A stretch of 64,000 nt of DNA, taken from positions 248,001 to 312,000 of the forward strand of contig NZ_JABWDU010000001.1 of NCBI RefSeq assembly GCF_013371465.1, given 5' to 3'. The notes beneath the pieces are model-generated. The model saw only the letters and a program-made list of their open reading frames with translations. It was not told where the DNA came from and made no database searches. Made by a program: the position numbers and the translations under genes. Below are positions 44,847 to 53,361 of this stretch, piece by piece; the stretch's first letter is position 1; each line of letters opens with the position of its first letter. Source of the stretch: Ensifer oleiphilus (GTDB taxonomy: Bacteria > Pseudomonadota > Alphaproteobacteria > Rhizobiales > Rhizobiaceae).

Positions 44847-46394
44847 ATGCAGATGAATTTGGCGACGGCGGCGGGCGCGTTTCAAAAGGACGGCGACGCG
44901 TTTCAGGCCGGAAGCAATCTATCTCAGGCGGCGGGGGATAAGCACGACATGAGGCATGACGCACTGTTCGAGCGGGTGAGTGCGCGTTTGAAAGCCCAGG
45001 TCGGCCCCGATGTCTTCGCCAGCTGGTTTGGGCGTCTGAAGCTCCATTCGACTTCCAAGAGCGTCGTGCGCCTCTCGGTTCCCACGACATTCCTGAAGTC
45101 CTGGATCAACAACCGTTATCTCGATCTCATCACCCAGATCTTCCAGCAGGAAGACGCCGAGATCCTGAAGGTTGAGATCCTGGTGCGGACCGCGACCCGC
45201 GGCGCCCGCCCGGTTTCACAAGAAGAGGCGCTGCCGCAGGCAACCGAAACGACCCCGGCAACGCCGGCACGCCGTCCGACTTCAGCCCAGTCCGTGGCTT
45301 CGGTCGCGGCAACGACGGTTGCCAGCGTACAACGGCCGACCCAGGCGCCGCTTTTCGGCTCGCCGCTCGATCAGCGCTACACCTTTGACAGCTTCGTGGA
45401 AGGCTCTTCCAACCGCGTTGCGCTTGCAGCCGCCCGCACGATCGCGGAAGCCGGCGCTGGTGCCGTGCGCTTCAACCCGCTGTTCATTCATTCGAGCGTC
45501 GGTCTCGGCAAGACCCACCTTCTGCAGGCGATCGCCATCCAGGCACTGCAGAGCGCCCGCGCTCCACGCGTCGTCTATCTGACTGCCGAATACTTCATGT
45601 GGCGCTTTGCCACCGCGATCCGCGACAACGACGCGCTGTCGCTGAAGGAATCGCTGCGCAACATCGACCTTCTCGTTATCGACGACATGCAGTTCCTGCA
45701 GGGCAAGTCGATCCAGCACGAATTCTGCCACCTGCTCAACATGCTGCTCGATTCCGCCAAGCAGGTCGTCGTTGCCGCCGACCGTGCCCCTTGGGAACTG
45801 GAATCGCTCGATAGCCGCGTTCGCTCGCGCCTGCAGGGCGGCGTCGCCATCGAGATGGACGGCCCCGACTACGACATGCGCCTCGAAATGCTGAAGCGCC
45901 GTCTCGACTGCGCCCGCCAGGACGATACCTCGCTGGATATTCCCGGCGATATCCTGAGCCATGTTGCCCGCAACGTTACGGCCAGCGGCCGCGAGCTGGA
46001 AGGCGCTTTCAACCAGTTGCTTTTCCGCCGCTCGTTCGAGCCGCAGCTGTCGATCGAACGGGTCGATGAACTGCTCGGCCATCTCGTCAACGCCGGCGAG
46101 CCGCGCCGCGTCCGCATCGAGGACATCCAGCGCGTTGTTGCCAAGCATTACAATGTTTCTCGCCAGGAGCTGGTTTCGAACCGCCGTACCCGCGTCATCG
46201 TCAAGCCGCGCCAGATCGCCATGTATCTGTCGAAGACGCTGACGCCGCGCTCCTTCCCGGAAATCGGTCGTCGTTTCGGCGGTCGCGATCACACCACCGT
46301 TCTGCATGCCGTGCGCAAGATCGAGGAGTTGATCTCCGGCGATACCAAACTCAGCCACGAGATCGAGCTTTTGAAGCGCCTGATCAACGAGTAG
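44847..46394 (+). CDS. dnaA: Chromosomal replication initiator DnaA
   Basis: AAA+ initiator that binds DnaA boxes and opens the origin. The 515-residue product has domain I ([27 protein letters not shown]), a Pro/Ala/Thr-rich linker, the AAA+ domain with Walker A VGLGKT (residues 218-223) and Walker [10 protein letters not shown], and the domain IV signature [17 protein letters not shown] (around residue 480). The ATG at 44847 has GGAAGGCGG upstream. It adds 34 residues before [10 protein letters not shown] (44949), which is another possible start. No dnaN follows: the next gene is an unrelated LysR. Confidence 0.96.
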   Translation: MQMNLATAAGAFQKDGDAFQAGSNLSQAAGDKHDMRHDALFERVSARLKAQVGPDVFASWFGRLKLHSTSKSVVRLSVPTTFLKSWINNRYLDLITQIFQQEDAEILKVEILVRTATRGARPVSQEEALPQATETTPATPARRPTSAQSVASVAATTVASVQRPTQAPLFGSPLDQRYTFDSFVEGSSNRVALAAARTIAEAGAGAVRFNPLFIHSSVGLGKTHLLQAIAIQALQSARAPRVVYLTAEYFMWRFATAIRDNDALSLKESLRNIDLLVIDDMQFLQGKSIQHEFCHLLNMLLDSAKQVVVAADRAPWELESLDSRVRSRLQGGVAIEMDGPDYDMRLEMLKRRLDCARQDDTSLDIPGDILSHVARNVTASGRELEGAFNQLLFRRSFEPQLSIERVDELLGHLVNAGEPRRVRIEDIQRVVAKHYNVSRQELVSNRRTRVIVKPRQIAMYLSKTLTPRSFPEIGRRFGGRDHTTVLHAVRKIEELISGDTKLSHEIELLKRLINE

Positions 46395-46413
46395 TCTGCA
46401 GCGCTTACGCTCG

Positions 46414-46439
46414 AAAGGCCCGGTTTGCCGGGCCTTTTT
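46414..46439 (+). terminator. dnaA intrinsic terminator
   Basis: A perfect 10-bp stem AAAGGCCCGG / CCGGGCCTTT with a TTTG loop, then TT. It lies 20 nt past the dnaA stop and between convergent genes, so it may act in both directions. Confidence 0.9.
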
Positions 46440-46442
46440 GCG

Positions 46443-47369
46443 TTAGCGCACGACCTTCGAGGTCGATCCTGCCTTTTCGTCGAATGTCTGTGTGCGAGCT
46501 TGCGCGACGATCCAGGCGCGGAAGGCGGCGACTGGTGGACGGTCGAGTGCGGCTGGCGGATAAACGAGGTGATAGGCAAGGCCTGTCATGACGCCATCGG
46601 GGAAGGGCGCGACGAGCACGCCGTCGGCAATTTCGCGGGCAACCAGCGACAGGCGCACCAGTGCAACGCCGTCGCCTGCCTTGGCCGCATCGATGGCGCC
46701 GTTGCTGTTGAGGAAGATCGGCCCGCGTGCAGCGTCGACACCCTCGGCCCCGGCTGCATCCAGCCAGAGGCGCCAGTCCTGACGGTGCACGTCATGCAGC
46801 AGCACGTGATCGCGAAGGTCGGCCGGTGTGTCGAGGGCGCGCTTCTGTCTGAGCGCCGGGTGGATCACCGGTACCGGATCGTCGTCGATCAGGCGTTCGC
46901 TAACGAGCCCGTCGTAACGACCGAGCCCGTGCCTGACGGCGATGTCGACGCCGTCGCTACGAAAATCCGTCAGCCGGTTCGAGGTGCTGATGCGGATGTC
47001 GATGCCGGGCATGACCTGCTCGAAAACGCCGATGCGCGGCACGAGCCATTGGGCGGCGAAGGTCGGCGTGCAACTCACCGTCAGCACCGGCGCACGTTTG
47101 CGCGCCATCAATTCCTCGGTTGCCTCCCGCATCAGGCGGAAAGCCCGCCGCAGTGTCGCGAAATAGCTGCTGCCATCCTCCGTCAAGAATAGCTGCCTCG
47201 GTCGCCGCTCGAAGAGCGTCACGCCAAGCGTCTGCTCAAGTTCCCTGACCTGCAAGCTGACGGCGCCAGGTGTGACGTTGAGTTCGCGTGCGGCGTTGGT
47301 CACGCTTAAATGCCGCGCGGTTGCCTCGAACGCGCGAAGTGAGGAAAGGGAGGGGAGCTGTGTCGACAT
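46443..47369 (-). CDS. LysR-family transcriptional regulator (GcvA-like)
   Basis: DNA-binding regulator of 308 residues with an N-terminal winged HTH (LRAFEATARHLSVTNAARELNVTPGAVSLQVREL in part) and a C-terminal substrate-binding domain (LTVSCTPTFAAQWLVPRIGVF, VDIAVRHGLGRYDGL) of the GcvA/AmpR type. It is divergent from an EamA transporter with 130 nt between, which suggests that it controls the transporter. The ligand is unknown. Confidence 0.92.
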   Translation of the reverse strand: MSTQLPSLSSLRAFEATARHLSVTNAARELNVTPGAVSLQVRELEQTLGVTLFERRPRQLFLTEDGSSYFATLRRAFRLMREATEELMARKRAPVLTVSCTPTFAAQWLVPRIGVFEQVMPGIDIRISTSNRLTDFRSDGVDIAVRHGLGRYDGLVSERLIDDDPVPVIHPALRQKRALDTPADLRDHVLLHDVHRQDWRLWLDAAGAEGVDAARGPIFLNSNGAIDAAKAGDGVALVRLSLVAREIADGVLVAPFPDGVMTGLAYHLVYPPAALDRPPVAAFRAWIVAQARTQTFDEKAGSTSKVVR

Positions 47370-47377
47370 GGTTTAGT

Positions 47378-47478
47378 CAAACTCAATCATGGGTCGAGAA
47401 ATGATCGTTTGTGGGGCAACTAATATCCTGAGAATATTGGATTGTTGTCAAGGGACCACTTCTTGACGATTGAGTTTG
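47378..47478. promoter_or_regulatory. Paired inverted repeat flanking the lysR-eamA intergenic region
   Basis: CAAACTCAATC (47378-47388) and its complement GATTGAGTTTG (47468-47478) lie close to the two start codons, 79 nt apart. A shorter AATAT-N7-ATATT palindrome at 47422-47438 lies between them. Both fit LysR-type control of the divergent promoters. Confidence 0.5.
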
Positions 47479-47499
47479 GCAAAATTTGAGGTTTCGACG

Positions 47500-48462
47500 A
47501 TGGTGCAGCCGATTCAGGCCAAGGTCATGGGCGCCCGCGAGTGGGGCATGTTGATCACTCTGTCGCTTCTATGGGGCGGCTCGTTCTTCTTCGTCGGTGT
47601 CGCGGTCACGGCGCTGCCGCCTTTTACCATCGTTGCGCTGCGGGTCCTGCTTGCGGCGGCCGCACTTCTGCTCTTCCTGCGCTTCACCGGGCGCTCCATG
47701 CCGCGCGACCCGCGCATCTGGCTCGCCTTCTTCGGCATGGGCCTGCTCAACAATCTGATCCCGTTTTCGCTGATCGTCTGGGGGCAGACTCATATCGCCA
47801 GCGGCCTCGCCTCGATCCTTAACGCGACGACGCCGCTTTTCGGCGTCATCGTCGCCCATCTTTTGACCGACGACGAAAAGCTGACCGCCAACAAGTTGAC
47901 CGGCGTGCTAGTTGGTTTTCTCGGCGTTGCGGTGATGATCGGCCCGGCAGCGCTTGGCGGTCTCGGCACGAACGTGCTGGCGCAGGTCGCTGTACTGGGG
48001 GCAGCCCTTTCCTATGCTTTCGCCGGCGTTTTTGCCCGTCGTTTCAAGCGCATAGGTGTCGCGCCGATCGTCACGGCCACTGGGCAGGTCAGCGCGTCGA
48101 GCATGATGCTGATCCCAATCGCGCTTCTGATCGATCGTCCCTGGGCCTTGACCGCGCCGGGCCTTGAGGTGTGGGGTGCGATCGTCGGCATCGCCCTCAT
48201 CTCGACGGCGCTTGCCTATGTCTTGTTCTTCCGCATCCTCGAAACGGCTGGTGTCACCAACCTGATGCTGGTGACGTTCCTGATTCCGGTCAGCGCCATT
48301 CTGCTCGGTGCCCTGTTTCTCGGCGAGAGCCTCGAGCCCAAGCACTTCTTCGGCATGGCGCTGATCGCCGCCGGCCTTGCCGCCATTGATGGCCGTCTGC
48401 TTCAGCGGTTCCGTCGCAAGACACCCGTCGATCCTGACCTCGAATGCGGTGAAAATATCTGA
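47500..48462 (+). CDS. EamA-family (DMT) inner-membrane transporter
   Basis: Ten-segment drug/metabolite transporter of 320 residues with two EamA repeats (IVALRVLLAAAALLLFLRFTG, ASILNATTPLFGVIVAHLLTDDEKLTANKLTG in parts; MLVTFLIPVSAILLGALFLGESL). The ATG at 47500 has GAGG upstream. The frame from a TTG at 47470 overlaps the palindrome arm. It is probably regulated by the divergent LysR. The substrate is unknown. Confidence 0.88.
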   Translation: MVQPIQAKVMGAREWGMLITLSLLWGGSFFFVGVAVTALPPFTIVALRVLLAAAALLLFLRFTGRSMPRDPRIWLAFFGMGLLNNLIPFSLIVWGQTHIASGLASILNATTPLFGVIVAHLLTDDEKLTANKLTGVLVGFLGVAVMIGPAALGGLGTNVLAQVAVLGAALSYAFAGVFARRFKRIGVAPIVTATGQVSASSMMLIPIALLIDRPWALTAPGLEVWGAIVGIALISTALAYVLFFRILETAGVTNLMLVTFLIPVSAILLGALFLGESLEPKHFFGMALIAAGLAAIDGRLLQRFRRKTPVDPDLECGENI

Positions 48463-48612
48463 AATCGGCTGCTTTTGCTGAAGATCGCGGCGGTGCCCAG
48501 GCACGCGCCGCGATCTTCGTGTCTGAACCCGCGGTTGCGGGTATTTTTTTTGTCTATGCTGTCGACTATCTCTTCTTCAGATCGTCCTTGTAACAGGAGC
48601 AGGAGAGTTCCA

Positions 48613-48987
48613 ATGCTTTACGCCGTATTTTGCTACAACCAGGAAGACGTGACCGCCAACTGGTCGAAGGAAGAGGACGACAAGGTCATGCGCGACCTTG
48701 CCGCCGTCCAGCGCAAATATGGCGATGCCGGCAAGCTCGGGCCGGTGGCGCGGCTGCTGCCGACCACGGCTGCGACGACGCTGCGCCACAGCGCGAGCGA
48801 GACCGTCGTCATCGACGGCCCGTTTGCCGAAACGAAGGAGCAGCTGCTCGGCTTCTATGTGGTCGATTGCGCATCGCTCGACGAAGCGCTCGACTTCGCC
48901 CGGCAGCTGAGTGCTGCCAATCCTGCAACCGGCTCCTATGAAATTCGTCCCCTTGCCATCTACAAGCCAAGTGAGCTTCCCGCATGA
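48613..48987 (+). CDS. YCII/DGPF-family protein
   Basis: A 124-residue protein of the YCII-related family, with MLYAVFCYNQEDVT at the start, the marker DGPFAETKEQLLGFYVVD, and SYEIRPLAIY. Such DGPF proteins are recurrent partners of ECF42-type sigma factors, and their activity is unknown. The ATG at 48613 has AGGAGAG upstream. Its stop overlaps the sigma factor start by 4 nt (ATGA), so they are translationally coupled. Confidence 0.88.
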   Translation: MLYAVFCYNQEDVTANWSKEEDDKVMRDLAAVQRKYGDAGKLGPVARLLPTTAATTLRHSASETVVIDGPFAETKEQLLGFYVVDCASLDEALDFARQLSAANPATGSYEIRPLAIYKPSELPA

Positions 48988-50258
48988 CAGACACGACCTG
49001 GATCGACCTCGCACTTGTTTCCGCTCGGCCGCAGGCAATGGGCGCGCTTCTGCGCTATTTCCGCAATCTGGATACGGCCGAGGAAGCATTTCAGGAGGCC
49101 TGTATCCGGGCGTTGAAGGCGTGGCCGAAGAGCGGCCCGCCGCGTGATCCGGCCGCCTGGCTGATCTTCGTCGGACGCAACAGCGGCATCGACAAGGTCC
49201 GTCGCCAGTCGCGGGAAACCGCTCTGCCGCCGGAGGAATTGCTGTCGGATCTAGAGGATCAGGAGAGCGATCTCGCCGACAGATTGGACGGCTCCCACTA
49301 TCGCGACGACATCCTCAAGCTCTTGTTTGTCTGCAGCAATCCGGTTCTACCGGCAACGCAGCAGATCGCGCTCGCGCTGCGGATCGTCTCCGGCCTTTCG
49401 GTCAAGCAGATTGCCCGTGCCTTCCTCGTCGGTGAGGCGGCGATGGAGCAACGCATTACCCGGGCGAAAGCCCGTGTCGCCGCCGCCGGTATCGAATTCG
49501 AAACACCCGACGCGGCCGATCGGTCGGAGCGGCTGGCGGCCGTCGCAACCATGATCTACCTGGTCTTCAACGAAGGCTATTCGGCGATGAACGGGCCGGA
49601 CAGCGTCTCGGCCGATCTGTGCGAGGAAGCGATCAGGCTCGCGCGGCTGCTGTTGCGGCTGTTTCCCTCAGAACCCGAAATGATGGGGCTGACGGCGCTG
49701 CTCCTGCTGCAGCATTCGCGTTCACGGGCGCGTTTCGATGCCGATGGCGGCATCATCCTGCTCGACGATCAGGATCGCAGCCTCTGGAAGAAACCTCTGA
49801 TCACCGAGGCGCTGGCGATGATCGACAAGGCTGTGCGCCATCGCCAACCCGGTCCCTACCAGATCCAGGCGGCAATCGCCGCGCTGCATGCGCGCGCGAC
49901 ACGCCCAGAGGAAACGGACTGGGAGGAGATCGACTTGCTCTACCAGGCGCTGGAGCGGCTGCAACCGTCACCGGTGATAACGCTCAACCGCGCCGTCGCC
50001 GTCTCGAAGCGGGACGGGCCGGAGGTAGCGCTTGCGCTGATAGAACCGCTTGCCGAAAAACTCGCCGGCTACTTTTACTTCCATGGGTTGAAGGGGGCGC
50101 TGTTGAAGCAGGCCGGCCGGGTTCGCGAGGCGCGCGTCGCCTTCGACCGTGCGATCGCGCTTGCGACCAACGCCGCAGAAGCCTCCCACATTCGCATGCA
50201 GCTCGATCATCTGTGCAAGGATGAGTGCGGAAACAACGTCGAAGAAGAAAAAAGATAA
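48984..50258 (+). CDS. ECF sigma factor with large C-terminal extension (ECF42-like)
   Basis: A 424-residue RNA polymerase sigma factor. Region 2 is RYFRNLDTAEEAFQEACIRALKAW (residues ~14-75) and region 4 is IALALRIVSGLSVKQIARAFLVGEAAMEQRI (~120-155). The remaining 240 or so residues form a helical extension (NEGYSAMNGPDSVS, SRARFDADGGIILLDDQDRSLW in part, PYQIQAAIAALHARA, PVITLNRAVAV) typical of ECF42 sigma factors. No anti-sigma gene is nearby. In that group the extension is thought to control activity. It probably drives the genes that follow. Confidence 0.9.
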   Translation: MTDTTWIDLALVSARPQAMGALLRYFRNLDTAEEAFQEACIRALKAWPKSGPPRDPAAWLIFVGRNSGIDKVRRQSRETALPPEELLSDLEDQESDLADRLDGSHYRDDILKLLFVCSNPVLPATQQIALALRIVSGLSVKQIARAFLVGEAAMEQRITRAKARVAAAGIEFETPDAADRSERLAAVATMIYLVFNEGYSAMNGPDSVSADLCEEAIRLARLLLRLFPSEPEMMGLTALLLLQHSRSRARFDADGGIILLDDQDRSLWKKPLITEALAMIDKAVRHRQPGPYQIQAAIAALHARATRPEETDWEEIDLLYQALERLQPSPVITLNRAVAVSKRDGPEVALALIEPLAEKLAGYFYFHGLKGALLKQAGRVREARVAFDRAIALATNAAEASHIRMQLDHLCKDECGNNVEEEKR

Positions 50259-50333
50259 AAATCTCTCGGCGGCTGTCGGGACCGTGACTGCAACTTCGTC
50301 CTTGGACTGAACCCGCTGACGGAGACGCAAACA

Positions 50334-50816
50334 ATGACCGCTTTCACCGACATCAAAGCCGCCGACGACCGCGAACTGGTGATCACCCGCCTGATCGATG
50401 CGCCCCGCGAACTCGTCTACCGCTGCTGGACGGACGCCGAACTATTGAAGAAGTGGTTCGCCCCGTCGCCCTGGACGACGCCAGAGGCAAGGCTCGACGT
50501 TCGTGCCGGCGGTGCCAACCGCATCGTCATGCGTTCGCCCGAGGGAGAGGACTATCCCAACCTCGGCGTCTATCTCGAAGTGGTGCCGAACGAGAAACTG
50601 GTGTTCACAGACGCTTTCACCGACGCCTGGGCACCCTCTGACAAACCGTTCATGGTCGTGACCGTGACCTTCGAGGATGTCGGGACTAAGACCCGCTACA
50701 CGGCACGCGTCCGCCACTGGTCCGTCGAGGATCGCGATGCCCACGAAAAGATGGGCTTTCATGAGGGTTGGGGCCAATGTGCCGCCCAGCTCGAAGGTAC
50801 AGCCAGGCAACTTTGA
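50334..50816 (+). CDS. SRPBCC / AHSA1-family protein
   Basis: A 160-residue START-like ligand-binding protein of the AHSA1 type (ITRLIDAPRELVYRCWTDAELLKKWFAP, ARLDVRAGGANRIVMRSPEG, GFHEGWGQCAAQLE). These domains bind hydrophobic ligands, and several are encoded beside regulators. It starts 75 nt after the sigma factor on the same strand. Substrate and role are unknown. Confidence 0.88.
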   Translation: MTAFTDIKAADDRELVITRLIDAPRELVYRCWTDAELLKKWFAPSPWTTPEARLDVRAGGANRIVMRSPEGEDYPNLGVYLEVVPNEKLVFTDAFTDAWAPSDKPFMVVTVTFEDVGTKTRYTARVRHWSVEDRDAHEKMGFHEGWGQCAAQLEGTARQL

Positions 50817-50875
50817 AACCCGCCGCGTGAAGCCGTTGCTCTCACGCCGACCAGCATAGGGAAAGGAGACCCATC

Positions 50876-51742
50876 ATGTCCGTGATCGACAACAAAAGTG
50901 CTGCCGTCGCCGAAATCCGTGCGGTGATCGATGATTGGGCGGATGCCCTGCGGATAAAGGACGCACAGCGCGTCATCGGCCACGGCGCGCCCGATTGCGT
51001 GCTCTTCTCCCTGGCGCCACCGCTGAGGACCTCCGATGCCGGCGCGGGCGAGCTCGAACGGTGGTTTTCCACTTGGCGCGGACCACTTGGCTATCGTTTT
51101 GTAGATCTCGATATCTCGGTCGGCGGCGACGTCGCTTTCGTCACGATGCTCACCGAGCTTTCCGGCGAGAAGATCGATGCTGGAAAAATATCGGTCTGGT
51201 TCCGCCAGACGCTTGGCTTGAAGCGTGGCGAGACCGGCTGGAAGATCGCGCACCAGCACGAGTCCGTGCCGTTCTACATGGATGGCAGCCTCAAGGCGGC
51301 GGTCGATCTCAACCCAGCGTCCACGGTCGACGGGCAAGCGCCGGCGCCACCGCCGATGCCCGGACCGATCGCCTATCTCTGTGTCGAGGATGCGAACGCG
51401 ACCGCCGATTTTTATACCCGCGCCTTTGCCGCAACCGATGGCGGACGCATGCTCGCCGAAGACGGCAAGCGGCTGGTGCATTGCCATCTGACGATCAATG
51501 GCGGCGCCCTGATGCTCAACGATCCCTTCCCGGAACACGGCATGCCCTATGCCGCGCCGCAGGGTGTCGTCCTGCATCTGGTGGTCGAGGACGCGCAATT
51601 CTGGTGGGACCGCGCGGTTGCTGCCGGCGCCGAGGTGACGATGCCGCTCGGCGTCGCCTTCTGGGGCGATCTCTACGGCCAGCTGCGTGACCCCTTCGGC
51701 ATCCGCTGGGGTATCGTCGGGCCGGTGAAGAAGACAGTCTGA
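50876..51742 (+). CDS. SnoaL-like domain fused to a VOC (PhnB-like) domain
   Basis: A 288-residue two-domain protein. Residues ~8-135 form a SnoaL/DUF4440-like alpha+beta domain (EIRAVIDDWADALRIKDAQRV, WFRQTLGLKRGETGWKIAHQHESVPF). Residues ~155-285 form a VOC / PhnB-like glyoxalase-fold domain (IAYLCVEDANATADFYTRAFAA, LMLNDPFPEHGM, GVAFWGDLYGQLRDPFGIRWGI). No reaction can be assigned. It starts 59 nt after the AHSA1 gene, with GGAGA just before it. Confidence 0.87.
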   Translation: MSVIDNKSAAVAEIRAVIDDWADALRIKDAQRVIGHGAPDCVLFSLAPPLRTSDAGAGELERWFSTWRGPLGYRFVDLDISVGGDVAFVTMLTELSGEKIDAGKISVWFRQTLGLKRGETGWKIAHQHESVPFYMDGSLKAAVDLNPASTVDGQAPAPPPMPGPIAYLCVEDANATADFYTRAFAATDGGRMLAEDGKRLVHCHLTINGGALMLNDPFPEHGMPYAAPQGVVLHLVVEDAQFWWDRAVAAGAEVTMPLGVAFWGDLYGQLRDPFGIRWGIVGPVKKTV

Positions 51743-51782
51743 AAACGTTTTGTGATAACGGGAAACGAGGAGACCTCCCCGA

Positions 51783-52208
51783 ATGAACACTGCGCTTGTC
51801 ATGCCGGCTCCGGCCGGAAAAATGGTGATCCTCGGCCGCGTGCTGAGCGGTATGGTTGTTGCGTTCCTCGCCTTCGACGGCGCGATCAAGCTCGTGCCGC
51901 TGGACGTAGTGACCGAGACACTTGCAGTGCTCGGCTATCCCGCCGAGGTCGGCCTTGCGCGTACGCTCGGCGTGCTCACGCTTCTGTGCGCCGTGCTCTA
52001 CGTGATCCCGAAAACGTCGGTTCTTGGTGCCATTTTGCTCACTGGCTATCTCGGTGGCGCCATGGCGACCCATCTGCGCGCCGATAGCCCTCTCTTCACC
52101 CATCTGCTGTTCGGCTTCTATCTCGGCGTCATTGCCTGGGCCGGCCTGTGGCTGCGGGATTCTCGCGTGCGCGCGTTGATCCCGTTCAAGGACGAAACAC
52201 AGGCTTAA
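51783..52208 (+). CDS. DoxX-family membrane protein
   Basis: A 141-residue inner-membrane protein with four hydrophobic segments (ILGRVLSGMVVAFLAFDGAIKLV, TLGVLTLLCAVLYVIP, VLGAILLTGYLGGAMATHLRA, HLLFGFYLGVIAWAGLWLRD). The family is DoxX/DoxD-like, with loosely defined redox or membrane-protection roles. It lies 40 nt after the SnoaL-VOC gene, in the same cluster. Confidence 0.85.
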   Translation: MNTALVMPAPAGKMVILGRVLSGMVVAFLAFDGAIKLVPLDVVTETLAVLGYPAEVGLARTLGVLTLLCAVLYVIPKTSVLGAILLTGYLGGAMATHLRADSPLFTHLLFGFYLGVIAWAGLWLRDSRVRALIPFKDETQA

Positions 52209-52219
52209 GGGGATAGACG

Positions 52220-52588
52220 ATGAGCAAAACCGTCAACGACTACATCGCAGGCCTCTCGGGTACGCCGGCTGATGTGGCCAAGGCGTTGCACGGCGCCATT
52301 CTCGCCGCCGGCGGCACGAAGGACAGCGTGAAGTGGGGGCATCCGATCTATGAAGCCGGCGGCCCGGTCTGCCTGATCAAGGCGGCCAAGGACCACGTGA
52401 CGCTCGGCTTCTGGCGCGGCGCCGACCTGCTCGACCTCGACCCGCGTCTGGCTAAGGGCGGCGGCAAGGGCGACATGGCCTTTATCAAGATGAAGGTGAT
52501 CGGAGAGGTGGACCAGGCCCAGGTGGCGCGGCTCGTGGCCAAGGGCATCGCCCTCAATGCCGAAAAGGGTGATCCGTTCAAATCGTGA
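52220..52588 (+). CDS. DUF1801-family protein
   Basis: A 122-residue soluble protein of the DUF1801 family (YdhG-like), with VAKALHGAILAAGGTKDSVKWGHPIYEAGG and CLIKAAKDHVTLGFWRGADLLD as the typical conserved block. It starts 11 nt after the DoxX stop and is the last gene before a terminator-like hairpin. Function is unknown. Confidence 0.87.
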   Translation: MSKTVNDYIAGLSGTPADVAKALHGAILAAGGTKDSVKWGHPIYEAGGPVCLIKAAKDHVTLGFWRGADLLDLDPRLAKGGGKGDMAFIKMKVIGEVDQAQVARLVAKGIALNAEKGDPFKS

Positions 52589-52606
52589 GCGACGAAACAA
52601 ACTTGC

Positions 52607-52635
52607 GAAAGGCGCTGCAAAACAGAGCGCCTTTC
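52607..52635 (+). terminator. Terminator-like hairpin after the sigma-factor cluster
   Basis: Stem GAAAGGCGCT / AGCGCCTTTC with a 9-nt loop, followed by TCTTGTG. It lies 18 nt past the DUF1801 stop and separates the cluster from the GST gene. Confidence 0.6.
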
Positions 52636-52695
52636 TCTTGTGTGATGCAATACATCTTCGCGGGAACACCAATTTCACAAGGCTCGCGAGGCACG

Positions 52696-53310
52696 ATGAT
52701 CCTCTACTATCAGACCCATTCCCCTTTCGCCCGCAAGGCGCTCGTCTTCGCCCACGAGATCGGCATCGCCGAGCAGTTACAGGTAATCCACCACGAGACC
52801 AGCCCGACGCTGCGCAACGAAAAAGTGCATGCCGAAAATCCACTCGGCAAGGTGCCGGTGCTGCTGCGTCCCGATGATGAGGCGATTTTTGATTCCGACG
52901 TCATCTGCGCCTATTTCGACACGCTACATGACGGCCGCAGGCTGATCCCCGAAAATGGCGAGGCACGCTGGCGGGCTTTGAGATTGCAGGCCGTGGCGCA
53001 AGGGCTTGCTCAGGCGGGCATCGGGCTGCGCTGGGAAACAGACCGGCGCCCGGAAGCCCTGCGATATCCGGCCCTGGCAGACGGCTACGCCGAGAAATGC
53101 GAACAGACCTATGACTGGCTGGAGCAGACGCTCGATGTCGATGCGCCGCTCGATATCGGCCATATCGCGCTGGCGACGACCTTGTCCTGGATGGCTTTTC
53201 GCCACCTGCCGTCGTTCCGTAACCGCAAGAAACTAAGCGACTGGTTCGATGCCTTCGAAGAAAGAGCATCGATGCAGGCAACGCCGCTTTCCGGCGAGAC
53301 CCACGATTGA
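52696..53310 (+). CDS. Glutathione S-transferase family protein
   Basis: A 204-residue GST-fold protein with a thioredoxin-like N-terminal domain (MILYYQTHSPFARKALVFAHE, NPLGKVPVLLRPDDEAIFDSDVICAYFD) and an all-helical C-terminal domain. The ATG at 52696 gives the family start with CGAGG upstream. The longer frame from 52585 runs through the hairpin. Substrate is unknown. It follows the sigma cluster but is set apart by a terminator-like hairpin. Confidence 0.88.
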   Translation: MILYYQTHSPFARKALVFAHEIGIAEQLQVIHHETSPTLRNEKVHAENPLGKVPVLLRPDDEAIFDSDVICAYFDTLHDGRRLIPENGEARWRALRLQAVAQGLAQAGIGLRWETDRRPEALRYPALADGYAEKCEQTYDWLEQTLDVDAPLDIGHIALATTLSWMAFRHLPSFRNRKKLSDWFDAFEERASMQATPLSGETHD

Positions 53311-53361
53311 ATCCTGGCCCGGCCGGGTGATGCAGGCCGGGCGTCCGCCCGCCTGCAACGG

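Noticed and set aside
48475-48612. 46-residue extension of the YCII protein
   Set aside because: The internal ATG at 48613 has a strong ribosome-binding site and gives the family start. The extension has no family similarity.
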